Below are positions 39,748 through 52,884 of a stretch of DNA of 64,000 bases, piece after piece. The position numbers and the translations under genes are program-made. The notes under the pieces are model-generated. The model did no database searches and was not told where the DNA came from. It saw only the letters and a list, made by a program, of their open reading frames with translations. The stretch's first letter is position 1; each line of letters begins with the position of its first letter. Source of the stretch: Acanthacorydalis orientalis (taxonomy: Eukaryota > Arthropoda > Insecta > Megaloptera > Corydalidae); NCBI GenBank assembly GCA_034766995.1, contig CM068317.1, forward strand, positions 35,320,749 through 35,384,748. Reading direction: 5' to 3'.

Positions 39748-42700
39748 CGGTACTAGATACATCAAAAAATAATCCAACTTGAAAATATATGTTATATTGA
39801 ACAAAGAACAAAACAAGAAAATACACTTCGTACTAATACCCTTATAGGAAGAGTGCTATTCTATGATTTCGTATTTTCGAAACTAGCAAAGTGTATCTTG
39901 TTTCACTAGTTTATTTGAACGTAGGAATGTTTCTATAACTCAAGACGTGTAATACCAAAAGAGTTTTACTTATAAGACAAATTTAATACATGTCTCTTTG
40001 CAATGTACATAAAAATAAACATTAAACTAACGACTGGTTATCAAATATTCAAATATCGATAAAAAAAGTTTTTAATTCATTATAAGAATAATTAATTATA
40101 TATACTTTATTCGATCTGTTACATATATTCTTTCTCATTTTGTTATAAATGATATGGGTCAAGTAGCAATAAAGTCTTGACGTGTACATAATAATATACG
40201 GGTATATTCACTGTTTGTACGTAATACCTGTATTTCGATATTATTAAAAAAAAGACTAGAAAAAGTACATAAAGGAAATTTTTAACACAATAATGAATTT
40301 TATGTAAAAATTAAATGTTACATATGCTTCAATATTTTTATATCAATCATTTATGTATAATAGCGTTACTGGTTTTAATTACCTAAAAAAATTGTTACCA
40401 ACATCATGAGATGTTTAAGAAAATACCTGTTTTCTAATAACAATAATGTAACACGTACTTTCATATTATTAAACTCTGCCCATCTACTCAATAATAAATT
40501 TCGAAATATCTCTATTTTTAGTATTTTATATATTCATTGTTTTATTAAAAATAGACATGATATACAAATATTAGTATTTATAAAATAAATAATTTATATG
40601 CTTCTTTTTCAATATAAATATAGAAAATTAAATAAATACTACTTACAAACTTATATTATATATATACAAATTTATAATATATAAAAATAGAAGTCAAAAA
40701 GATTCGATTTCGAAGTATTTATTTAATGTATAGAATTTGCAATCAAGTTTCACTAGACATAATAAATAAGTACATATTGAATTACGTCTTTAAACTGTTC
40801 TAACAAATTTGTCATAAGCAAAATATAAAAAATAAAACACTTCTATTATTATTAAATATATACACTTCTCTTTCGTCTATAATATTTACAAGTTATGACT
40901 AATTATAGATTTGTAAATGTCCAATAAAGAGCATTTGGTAATAAGTAATCACATTTTTTAACAAACATGATCTAACATATTTATTCAAATCATGTTACAT
41001 TTTCATTCAAATCATTTAACTATCTAACTACTTTAATAATGTTTTGAAAATAAAATCGTCGAATCCTAATTAGAGGATTTATCAAAATTAAAGCTAGTTG
41101 ATTACTGTCTTCAAATACAAACATAACTATGAATATAACTTATTTCAAATATGTATGTTTCTTCGCTTGTAAATACAGTTCAGTGCAATATAAACACGAC
41201 AGAAGTTTCTTATCTTTATGCACTCACAAGTAATACACATTTTATTTTGTTTATAAAATCTGGAATTTAGTAATATGTTTTCAATAATGCTCTGGGCATT
41301 TTACTTTTTAAAATGTTTGACATTATCCCCACAAGTGTTTTAAAGCATTAGTAAAAGATTTTTTGATTTTCAGCCAAAAGTTTGAGAATATTATTTTAAA
41401 TAGTTGTCTTTGTTAATGACAATTTATTATATGATATACAACTAATTTGATTTCTAACAAACATTAAGTATTTTTTCAATTTGACAACATGCATATTATA
41501 TATTGCATATCTGGGAAAATATTTATTGATATTTTTTTTAATTCTTCCCCAACAACATTTTATCAAAGAAAGAAATTTAAGACCTTTACATCGCGTGTTT
41601 TGAATTTATGCATTATATTAAATTTTTTTATATACTTATGTTTTGCTGATAATATTTACACTTTGTTTTAAAAAAAACATGCCCTGAATGTAGTTAATTC
41701 ATTATGTATTTAAAAAATACTTTTAATGAAAATAAAAACTTAAAATAAAAATGTTAAAACAGATGTACATATATTTTGCACTCGCATATTAAAAATTTAT
41801 ACGAAGAAAGCATTAAAATAATTCATGATAAACCATTTATAGCGACACTGAAAAAATGACGTTACCGATCTTTTTTTATATGGAAATAAACTGATTGTTG
41901 GAAATATATATTCTCCTTTTTCTAATAATATGAAATGTTTATAAAATTGCATAAATAACAAAGCCCTCATGTAGAATTTAATATCACTGCAGCAATGAAT
42001 TTCAAAAGAAAGAAATATTAAATTTTCTTATTATTATTACTTTAATAATATAGATTTATACAAGGATTCGTAGAACTAAGAACTTGAAAGAATATTACAT
42101 ACGCAGCGAAAGTAAAAATGTATCTACTGTAATGTGTTTTCGACATAATTTGAAAAGAAAAGGCTTACATATTTTAAAAATTATAAAAAATTAGATAATA
42201 ATAAAAATCGTTTATATTTTATGTAAATAAATGATTACATAAGAAAAAACAAATTAAAAATCTTTTAACAACAAAAAAGTTTAAAATTGTGCAATCTAGC
42301 AAATATTATATTTTTTTCTAAAAACGAGTTGTTTTATTCTAACAATATTTTTCTTCGAAACAAATATATTTCGATGTAATTTTAAGTAAACCACCGTTCA
42401 CTGACAAAGAACTTTTTTATACAAATAATATTTCTTTTAAATGTATTACACGTGTACATCTATATAAACATTTATAAAATGATTCAGTATCAGAAAAATA
42501 AATAAAATGAATCTCATGGAATTAAACTTAATCAACAGTCCAATCATTAACTGATAATTTAAAGTAATACAGTTTGTATTATACATCCATTGTTTATAAC
42601 TATTACGGTGAGTAATAGAAATTTGGTAATTTATACAAAAGTTGTGTGAAACGACGATTCAATTTATGAAAAATGAAAGAATTTAAATGGATTTATAGTC

Positions 42701-42767
42701 GTAAATAATACTTGAAATTTGAATAATATGCATTTAAATTTATTAGATTTATATGTTATGCTTTGTG

Positions 42768-42768
42768 A

Positions 42769-42837
<69 letters not shown>

Positions 42838-42838
42838 T
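42768..42838. repeat. (TA)n microsatellite
   Basis: TA run followed by GTGTGTGTATGTATGTATG. Confidence 0.95.
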
Positions 42839-43199
42839 AGATGTGTGTGTATGTATGTATGTACAAATATATCTGCAATTTTGTCAATACTATTACATGA
42901 CTAATAAACATGACATTTTTAAATGAAAAGTCCCATATGGAAAAAAGAAAATTTTATTATATGTTAATCAAACAATAAACATTGATTATATTGTTGGGAA
43001 TAAAATATTTTAATACGAAATTAATACAAACTAGCTATATTTAAAGGACACAACATAACTACTGCGTATAAACAATTCTGGATGTAATTGATTTCCTGTA
43101 ATTATAATACCACTATAGTATATCACTTCCACGAACAAAATATATACGTGCAAATATTATACCCACTGAAACTTGAATATATACGTATGTATGTGTGTG

Positions 43200-43202
<3 letters not shown>

Positions 43203-43246
<44 letters not shown>

Positions 43247-43285
43247 GTGTGTGTGTGTGTATGTGTGTGCGTGTGGTGTGTGAGC
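43203..43285. repeat. Compound (TA)n-(GT)n microsatellite
   Basis: TA run, then GT repeats with ATGT and GCGT breaks. Confidence 0.95.
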
Positions 43286-43377
43286 GCGTGTATTTTAATA
43301 TCTTTTTTTTAAATTTGTGTATTCTAAAATAGCTTCTCACGAAGATTTAGATACAATAAGAAAATTAATTCATATAT

Positions 43378-43413
<36 letters not shown>

Positions 43414-43865
43414 TTCTATCTGCATACAAACTGTGGACATTTATTTAACTCTTCAATATCCCCGCCCTAAAATAGCGTCTACGATGTAAAGATCATAACC
43501 TCATAAACTAAGGGTCTTCATTTCAGACACCTAAATCGATACAAATCGATATTCAAATCTGTTCAATTCAATTATCGTTCATTAACACTCCACGTGAACC
43601 TATAACCATTAAATTGTCTAACAAAAAAAAGTTAAGTAATTGCATAAAGGGCGTAACATTCGCAGTAAGACTTAATTATCGCTTAAAATTGATAAGGTTA
43701 TGTCCGAGAATAGTTCTGCCAAAATTCGAAATGAATGTAATAATAATTGTTGTTAACAATTATGTAGCATAGTTACTGAGCGACATCTTCATTATACAAT
43801 GACATTAATTCAATCGTAATAACAAAACACAATCTAGTAAATGAATACATTTGAACAGTACTTAC

Positions 43866-43961
43866 CGGCTAATATGTCGAATCTCTTTCACGTTTTATCA
43901 CTAAAACACCACTCGAAAACACAAAATACGGGCGATGGGCACACTTATTAAAACTGTGATG
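43866..43961 (-). other. Candidate non-coding first exon with consensus donor
   Basis: On the minus strand, a less A+T-rich segment without any ATG ends GCCG|GTAAGT (donor at 43865-43860). An initiator-like TCACAGT lies near its left boundary, which is a guess. The flanking 43970-44220 is also less A+T-rich, like an insect promoter. It could start a non-coding RNA or be a distant 5'-UTR exon of the FAR beginning at 719. No transcript evidence; the exon start is arbitrary. Confidence 0.25.
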
Positions 43962-45102
43962 AAACTAATTTAATGACTAGAAACACATATGTTGCAGTAT
44001 CGAGTGAGGAATTTTCAAAATCTGACTTTTTCCTTTACAGCCATGTTGGGTTTCGCATGCGAACGAAAATCAATAGAGGACGGTTCCAAAAATCCCAGTT
44101 AGGTTTGGTGCACCGCTGCATCACCCTGTTTCTGTTTAAAGTGTATTGTTGGATATCACTTGTTCTTTTCAATACATGTACTTATGAATATTCTTCCTCT
44201 AGGCATAGGTAAAACTTCAAGCTTTTAGAAATACATTATACGTTGAGAAATCACATTTATTTATATACTATTTTAACACTATTACATAATTATTATAATC
44301 ATATTTTTTATAAAAAAAAAGATATTTCTGCAGTTAACATAAATAGCATTATTTTAAATATATGACTATTTTTAATCAATTTTAATATTAAACTCAAAAA
44401 AATATTGTTTTTAATACGAGATGGGCAATAAATAAAAAATTAAATTTAAACAAATATTTAAATTCTTATTGGATAATGTTAACAATGGAATAAATACTAA
44501 TTTGTTATTAACAAAACTTACAGCTATCTGTAAAATGTACGTTAAAATCATTACAATTTCTCCAATAGATGTCACTACTGTACTTATATTGAAAATATGT
44601 GTCTAGAATAAAAATATCAGTGATTTATATTTGAAGGTTTCTTTTTAAATAAACTATATCTGCAAAGATATAACAAACGTTCGAAATAATACCGTGTTGA
44701 AATTTTATTTTATAAAAATAACATCGTGCAAATATATTACATAATCAAAAAAAAAGTATTTGAAACATGTCTTCATTAAAATCTAACTAGAATTCCAGTA
44801 ATTATTTAAATTATTGATGTCTCTTAATAAAATCAGAATACTTTAATATTTTATAATATTTTATTATTTTTAATATTTTATTTATGATATCTTCCAAATT
44901 CCATATTTAACTTAGTAGTTTACTTTTGTAAACTGTAAATAAAATATGTAGAACTGTATTTTGCAATTATTTTTGGAATTATATATTGCTTATTTACAAA
45001 TAAAACTAATTTTATTAGTAAATATTATGTATTTATAAAAAAAATATATACAATCATTTTATTAAGCATATTTATTATCTCAAAATAACAAAACATTAAA
45101 AA

Positions 45103-45219
<117 letters not shown>

Positions 45220-46238
45220 TTATATACACTAAACTTATTTAGTTTTATGATAAAAAAATGTAATTAAAAAGATATTCATTGTTAATAATAAACTATAAAC
45301 ACTTTTATTTACTAAATAAAAAGAATCTCTAACAAAGTATAATTCTTATGGATTAATATGATTCTTAAAACTTAACCATTTTCCACATATTATTAAAAAA
45401 AATGTTTTTATAAATTATTTTCATTTACTAAAATCTTTATTAATATCTACTTTAGTTTACCAAATACTACTTATTCTATAGTCTATAATTTAACTAGTTG
45501 GACGGTCATTTTTATAAATATTTATTAATAGAACTTGTATAACGAATCATATTATACAATTTTTAATATTAAACTAATTATATTTTTAATTATATTTCTA
45601 TAATCAAAGATATTTTGTAGTATATATTACGATCGATAAATTTAACTTCATAAAAAGAATTTTTTAAATAAATAAAAAATTAAATTATGGTTATTGTTTG
45701 TTTTTCTATTTATTTATAAATGTTACTATCATTTACAACTTGGTTTTTAAATTTAGATTTTAATTTCAGTATCCAATAAGCATTACATTCATTAAAACAT
45801 CTCATAAAAATAATTAAAATTAATTATAAAATGTCTAAATATCTACAAACAGAATTTCATATTTTAATAATTCTGTGTTTATATACATTTTTTTACAATT
45901 AGCTATCAACTCAATAAATGGAATATAAAATATACTTATTTTAAAAATGACATCACAACCTTTAAATATATTTATAAATTCTCTTAGTATTCTCTATCTA
46001 TTAAGAATGAAATTTTTACAGTTTGTGAGAAATTTTACAAAGAAGTTGACACCCGTATATGTAAGTGACCTTGCCATCGTTGATTGGGACAAGGTGAACC
46101 TCCATAAAATATACAAAAGAATGAATTGTGTTGTACGATGGATGTAGTACATTCTGAAAAAATAATTGTGACATATACATACATGCTTACATAACATATC
46201 CATAAGTATAGGTGTACATAGGCATAGATATAGTCATA

Positions 46239-46239
<1 letters not shown>

Positions 46240-46328
<89 letters not shown>
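46240..46328. repeat. (TA)n microsatellite
   Basis: About 90 bp uninterrupted TA. Confidence 0.95.
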
Positions 46329-46334
<6 letters not shown>

Positions 46335-46672
46335 GACAAAGATAAATAAACGATGTCGTCATTATTTTAAAATACTTTTACATTTGATGTCTGCAATATT
46401 TATTGATGTTGTGCTACTTTTTAATACATAACAGACGATTTTTAGGCGACACTGGAAATATTTCATATAGATCGTCAGTATCTTTTTTGGAAGTATATTA
46501 TTAACGACAGGAAGGTGTCGCAATTTTTTAATTACTAGTTATGTATAAATACTATTGTTTTATATAAAAATTATAAAAATAAAAAATCCAACTTCAAAAA
46601 TCCAGAAAGAAATTAACTTAATATTTACTAACACTATATCTTCTAAAACTTATATTTTATACAATAACTGTA

Positions 46673-46726
<54 letters not shown>
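46673..46726. repeat. (TA)n microsatellite
   Basis: TA run about 150 bp past the FAR stop codon, probably within or next to its 3' UTR. Confidence 0.95.
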
Positions 46727-46730
<4 letters not shown>

Positions 46731-46883
46731 TAAATAAAAATTATTAACAATTTCTAATTATGTATAAATAGTTTTCATTTATAAATATATTAAATCGAAA
46801 TATATTCATGAAAATATTGTACAGTGTATGTAAAAAAGGCTTGTGTATTTTTATATTGAGTTGTAGATAAATAGAAGAGTGAT

Positions 46884-46986
46884 TTATGAAACTATTTGAA
46901 AATTAGAGCATGTAAATCCTGATAACAGGCGATAAACTAATTCCACCAATAAAAGCGAGATAAATATAAATAGCGCCTTACGTTTC
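46884..46986 (-). CDS. FAR coding exon 9 (residues 471-504), C-terminal membrane helix and stop
   Basis: This exon was found by searching the minus strand for a frame-compatible acceptor. GTATTTAACAG precedes it, and its first base completes the split Lys codon of exon 8. The 103 nt encode a basic start (KRKA), the hydrophobic [19 protein letters not shown] typical of FAR C-terminal anchors, a short tail and TAA at 46884-46886. No canonical AATAAA follows at once; AATATA at 46852-46857 on this strand is a possible variant poly(A) signal. The exon is inferred from frame, phase and hydrophobicity rather than a conserved motif. Confidence 0.82.
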
Positions 46987-49308
46987 CTGTTAAATACAGT
47001 TTAAGTAAATTGTCACGATAACCTTATTAAAAAATAAATGTAATGTAAAAATAAATATTATTTTTGTTCAAATCATTAAATTTTTTCAAATACATTTGAT
47101 TAAGTTAAGAATTTTTCATGGATAATAATTTAATTTTAAGATTAATAATTACTGTCTTAATTCTTTATGTTAAATTATATAACTGTTACAATCGACATTA
47201 ACTGAAATGAAAAAGATAACATGACATAAAAAATCAATCTTGAGAAGTTTGATTTAGAGTTGTAAAATAAGTCCATTGAACTTTCTTTATAAATCAAACA
47301 AAAAAAAATAAGAAAAAATAAATGATATGATTAAATCTTATAAATATGGTGTAGACATAAACTTTCTGAAAGACCAAAATTCAAAATTCATTTATAGTAA
47401 AAGATTTAATCAAAGATTATTTTCAATTACTTTCAAAACTCATTAAAATTGTAGTACGCATGTTTGTTTTCAATGAAACGTGCTGGATGAATTTATTAAT
47501 GAATGAAAATCAATATTGAGATTACCTACAATGTACTATTTAAAAAAATGAGATAATTGCAATCTTCACGCAGAACACCTATTCTTATGATAACCAAATT
47601 GAATGGTAATTAAAGTTAAAAATATTATGTTAAGGCTAAAATGTAGTTTAGAAAAATTTGGATATTCAAAATAAACATTATGTATAATAATTTTGAAACA
47701 AAACTAAACTAAAAATGATAGTTTTTTTTTTATTTGGACTAAAATATATTTCATAAAAAAAGAATATATTGAAACTTAAAATAACTGAAATAAAAATCAT
47801 CGTATCAGAAACAGTCGTTTGAAAAAATATTGAAATCAGTTAAAATACCACAAATTAATTAATTACGAATGTATATAAGTTTATAATAAAAGTTCTTAAT
47901 TTGATAAAATATGTTCGAATCAACGAGGATACCACTAACATATCCATATTAATATAAACGAATTGACTTATGACGAAACAGTACATTTAAGTTAAGATTA
48001 ACAAAATAACATTAACATCTGGAGGTCATGTGCATTCTTTTATGTTCACGGTGATATTTCAATAGACCTACGCGCCGACAATTTGTTTTCTCATAATGGC
48101 AACAAATAAAAAAGTAGTATTTTTTACAAAGAGATAAATTTTAATTGAACTTAATTTATAAAAAAGACCGTATGAATTGCATAAGGTGTAGTTTGATTTT
48201 TAAAACATAATTTTATATTTAATATGATTTTAAGAGTTACATATTTAAAGTAAATATTCATTTTTCTATAAACAATTTATTGAATAATTCGAAAAATTGA
48301 TTAATCTGTTCTAATGCAGTTTTTATTTAATTTTAAAAAGTTATTTAAACTGAAATTTATTAACCTTTTGAAACAGTTAATTTTAATTTTATAATTGTCT
48401 GTTTTTATACCTGTGATTTTATTATTGTATTGGTTAAACACTTCGATGTTTGATCACATGAGATGTGAGATAAATACTTAAGTGATCCATGGACGTGAAC
48501 TAAAACCGCCGGGACATAATTAATTTGACACAAAAAATTTTGATTTTTAGAAAATTAGTAGATTGTAAATTTTTTATTATAATAATATGTTTATTAATAA
48601 ATATAAAAGTATGATTTTTTTTATATATATATAATATTCTAAAAACTAATAGAAGATAATTATACTCACTTCTTTAAATTCTTCCGCGCTGTCGGTATTG
48701 TTTTTGGATCTTCTTTTAAGATAAATTTCCGTGTCCCCAGAACATAATTTTCTATATATTTCTCCCATTCAACACTCTTAATATTAAAATTAAATAACAT
48801 TTTATCATTTTCATCTAAAGACAAATAGAGATTTTCTACATTTTCATTATCAAACTCCCATTGATGTGTTGTAAAGAACTCTAAAGACTTGACAGCTTTA
48901 TGAATCTTTTGTTGTATTTTTACCATACTAAAATAAAATATTTATTTAATATCTGAAATCAAATCCATGTTTTTTTTAGTATAAACCGAATTAAATTTTA
49001 CATACATTGGCTTTTTTCCCATTAATATAGAAACAAAGTCTAGTAGGTATGCAGGTAATACATGAAATAATGTAATACAAATATTGTTCATAACTGGTGA
49101 TGATTTAAATGTTCCTCCAGGATACCAAAGTACTTCATTGAATGGATATTTTTTTAAATTTTGAGACATTAATCGTTCTACATCGCCCCACAGAAGAGGA
49201 TTCAGTCTTCCAGACGTACAGTTGTATACTGAGATGCTGTTTGATCTATAATTTATATTGCATTTAATTCACGTCTAATGTAAGATAAACAGTATTTTAT
49301 TTATATAT

Positions 49309-49364
<56 letters not shown>

Positions 49365-52300
49365 AAACTATATGAAAAAGTTATTTACTTGTAAGTTGCT
49401 GTATGCCACGCCACAGTAATCAGTAAGTTTATTGCTATGTCAACAGGCACTATATCTGCTTTCATATGCCGATAACATAAAAGAGTTCTAAGTATTCCTA
49501 AAATTAAATAAAAATATTTTTAAAAATGTAAAGACAATATCAGTCTTGCACATTAATTATAAATAAATTTGTTTCACATTTCTATTTCAGTGTGTAAAAG
49601 AAATGAAGCTGATAAAATATATTTTACTTATTTTATTATAATTATTCATTAAATGTAAAAAGCTTTCACATGATTCAGCTTTCAAAGAGAAATCTATCTA
49701 TATTTTAAGGAAATCAAAACACGTATATTTTTTAAATTAATATTAAGAATCATAATTAAAATATACCTAATAAGAATAATTAATTGTAAAATTATAATTG
49801 TATGTTTTTATTCCTGTGATCCTTTTAACACACTGTCCTGGCGGTCTTCATTCTATTAAATAACTTTAGTGTGTTTATTCTTCACTGTGAAGACCTGACA
49901 GTAGATTCAAAAGAACAGAGACTCCAATGACAAGCAATTTAATAATTTATTTTCCATAAAAAATTAGGTTTTTATCATTTTTATTGAAAACTAGAGAAAT
50001 TTGTAAATAATTTGTAATATTTAACTGTAGTTTCCAAAATTTTACACTTACTGGTTTTGTATCATGAAAACTATGTGCATAAGATTGAAATTTACATATT
50101 CAGTGTAATTACCTATTCATTCCTCAAATACACACGTATACAGAATATTAAATTACATAAAGTTTTACGAATAATTTTGTAGCCTAAAGGTATACATATT
50201 TGTTCGTGAAGGAATGTGATTTAATAAATTGTCATTATAATGCAGCGTATAAATTCACTCACTATGTATGTGTATATATATATATAGGTACAAATACATA
50301 TATTCCAAACTTGAAATTAAATTTTATCGTAAAAAAATATTTTATTTAAAAATCTATTAAAACGTAACATTCACAGAATTAAAACTGAACAGTTTTTTAA
50401 AAAATGTATAAAATATTATTTATTTATTTGCAATAATTTAGAAATCTGTTTTTATCTTTTCTTGGTGCATTTCTAAATGGATTACAAATTTTAAATTGTG
50501 CATGACAATAAAAATTTCTAGCAAATTAAAAAAAAAATGAAATGTAGAAAGGAATTATTTTTTAAAGATTTCTATATTTCGAAAATATCACTGTCTCCAG
50601 GATGATTTATCTTAAGGAAGCTATTACTATATAAAATAAATATATATCTTAAAAACGACATTCGTTTACTCTAAAAGATTACGTACTTGAATGAAAATAA
50701 ATTAAGTTGTAATATGTATTAAAGGTAAGTATATACATTTAAATGTATCTTTGAGATCATATCAATGAATAAATAAAAAATAATTTTCTATAAGATTTAG
50801 TTAAGTTTAGAGATTTAAATTGAAATTATTTCTTTTCTTGTAATATGTTTCTTTTCAGTTGGAATTTATTCATTTTTGTTTTTATTCATTTCTTGATTTA
50901 TTTCGTCATTTGTTTAAAAAAGGTTTACAGAATATACCAAATGAAAAAAAATAATTATTTTTCTCTGCATTTTTTTTATACATGTGAGTGAACAATGAAA
51001 ATTTGTCCTATTTTTTCTTAAACTTATTCAAAATAATCGGTTGTAAGGAAAACATTATATATCTCCATTTATAGTATTGATTAAACATCCAGCTTTATTT
51101 AATGAGATCACGCATAGCGACGACAAGGTCTGTATTTACTTTTAGCAAGTCTTATTTTAAAAACATTACTCATTTATACGAACTCGTGTATACGTTTTAC
51201 GCCTGTATTGCAACGATTGAATCTAGTTTTCATAAGCAGTGAATCAATTTACACTCTACATGCTTAGTCAAATCGAAGACATGTTCAACATTCAACAAAT
51301 ATGATGTCACGTAAATTTTATATTTGTTTATTCGTTTGAAGTTTCCGTTGAAGATTGTAGATTTATTTTCAGATATGACCTCAGTCTTTTATTAAAGAGC
51401 AATAATAATCCGCATATATTGAAATTTATTGGATAAGTGGAGCCGTTTATCTAGGTGGCAGTAGAAGTCATTAATGAAATAATCAAAAAATTGATACACT
51501 TTATAAAGAGTTTTATTCGATTATACAATTATTAAGATTATTTAGAGATAGAATGTTTAATAGATATCCATACGCCACATTTCTGTGGTTTTATTTAGTT
51601 TAAATCTATGTTTAGACTCTTTGATGTTTAAATCAGATTGCAAAATATAATGATATTCAAATAAACTCTGATTAATCTGCAAAAGACATCACAGATGTTA
51701 TACTTTTAAATTATTATTTAATACGGAGCATATTTAACATTTTAAAAATAACGAAAAAAATATTTTAATCACGCCAAAAAACTGTTACTTTAAATTACAT
51801 GAAATGCAAATATTTGTTTACTTAATTACGTCATATGTAGTTAATTTGTTTTAAAAGTTTTTGAATTCTGTATAACCTTTACTAGCGATAATCATGTTAT
51901 TTACTTAGATAATTTTTCAATAAATTCAAATTTATATGTAAAATTATTTCATTTTTAGCTTCAAATAATATAATTTTTTTCCAAAGTTTCAGTGAAAGAG
52001 ACATAAATCAGAATTAATAATTTTATTTTACGATTCGGGAATCATCACAGAACGGAACAGACTATTTTTATAATGAATTTTTGGAACGAAAAAAATGTAC
52101 TTATTTATAGATATGTTTAACTTATGGTTTCTTTTGATATCTGAACATGTGACGATTTCTAATCGAACCAATTTTTTAATCAATGTATTAAGATAAATAG
52201 TTGCTATATTTCAAATGTATTTTTAACAAGACTATCCTATATAAATAAGTCAAATGATCTTAAATAAAAATCAAAAAAAAAATACAAATATACACAACAA

Positions 52301-52483
52301 TGAATTATAAAATTGTAAAAATCATTCATAAACCTACATATACATTTTGTGTAAGAGTTTAAATATTTCCTGTTAAACTCTAATTTACCCTTTCATGTAC
52401 AATAATTGAATTTAAACTATAACATGTCATATTAATACTTAATTTACTTGTTTACAAGTCAGTTATATCTAAACTATATATGT

Positions 52484-52542
<59 letters not shown>

Positions 52543-52817
52543 CTTACCTTTTCCACCACCAACACATAAACCCGTAGGCCCGTTTAAATTATCGACCCAA
52601 CCTGGCAATGGTTCCTCTAGAGCGGATGCCACTAAAATAGAGATATTTTTCATATCAGTGAAAGTGAATAATACTGAAATGGAGTAAAACCTATTTAGGG
52701 TGATGTGCGTGCTGCTCTGCATTTATTTTATGCGCTAACTTACTATTTTTAAAGGTGCGGCATGCAATAGATATCAGATATACACATATGTGCATTATTC
52801 ACTTAAAATTTAATGGA

Positions 52818-52884
<67 letters not shown>

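Larger units (their letters stand above)
39745..43865. other. Intergenic stretch, no protein gene recognised
   Basis: A+T-rich, with microsatellites at 42768-42838 and 43203-43285 and (TA)n at 43383-43408. From about 43440 the A+T content drops, leading into the candidate non-coding exon at 43866. Confidence 0.6.

Noticed and set aside
45947..46203. Overlapping 66- and 69-codon frames on opposite strands
   Set aside because: No motif and no splice logic with the nearby FAR; could not be supported as genes.
46430..46530. Inverted GGCGACAC / GTGTCGC pair suggesting a small element
   Set aside because: Only about 10 of 14 end bases match and no target duplication is visible.
48666..48926. 86-residue protein starting MVKIQQ
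   Set aside because: It is exon 8 of the FAR (FAR_C domain), preceded by an acceptor and joined in frame to exon 7.
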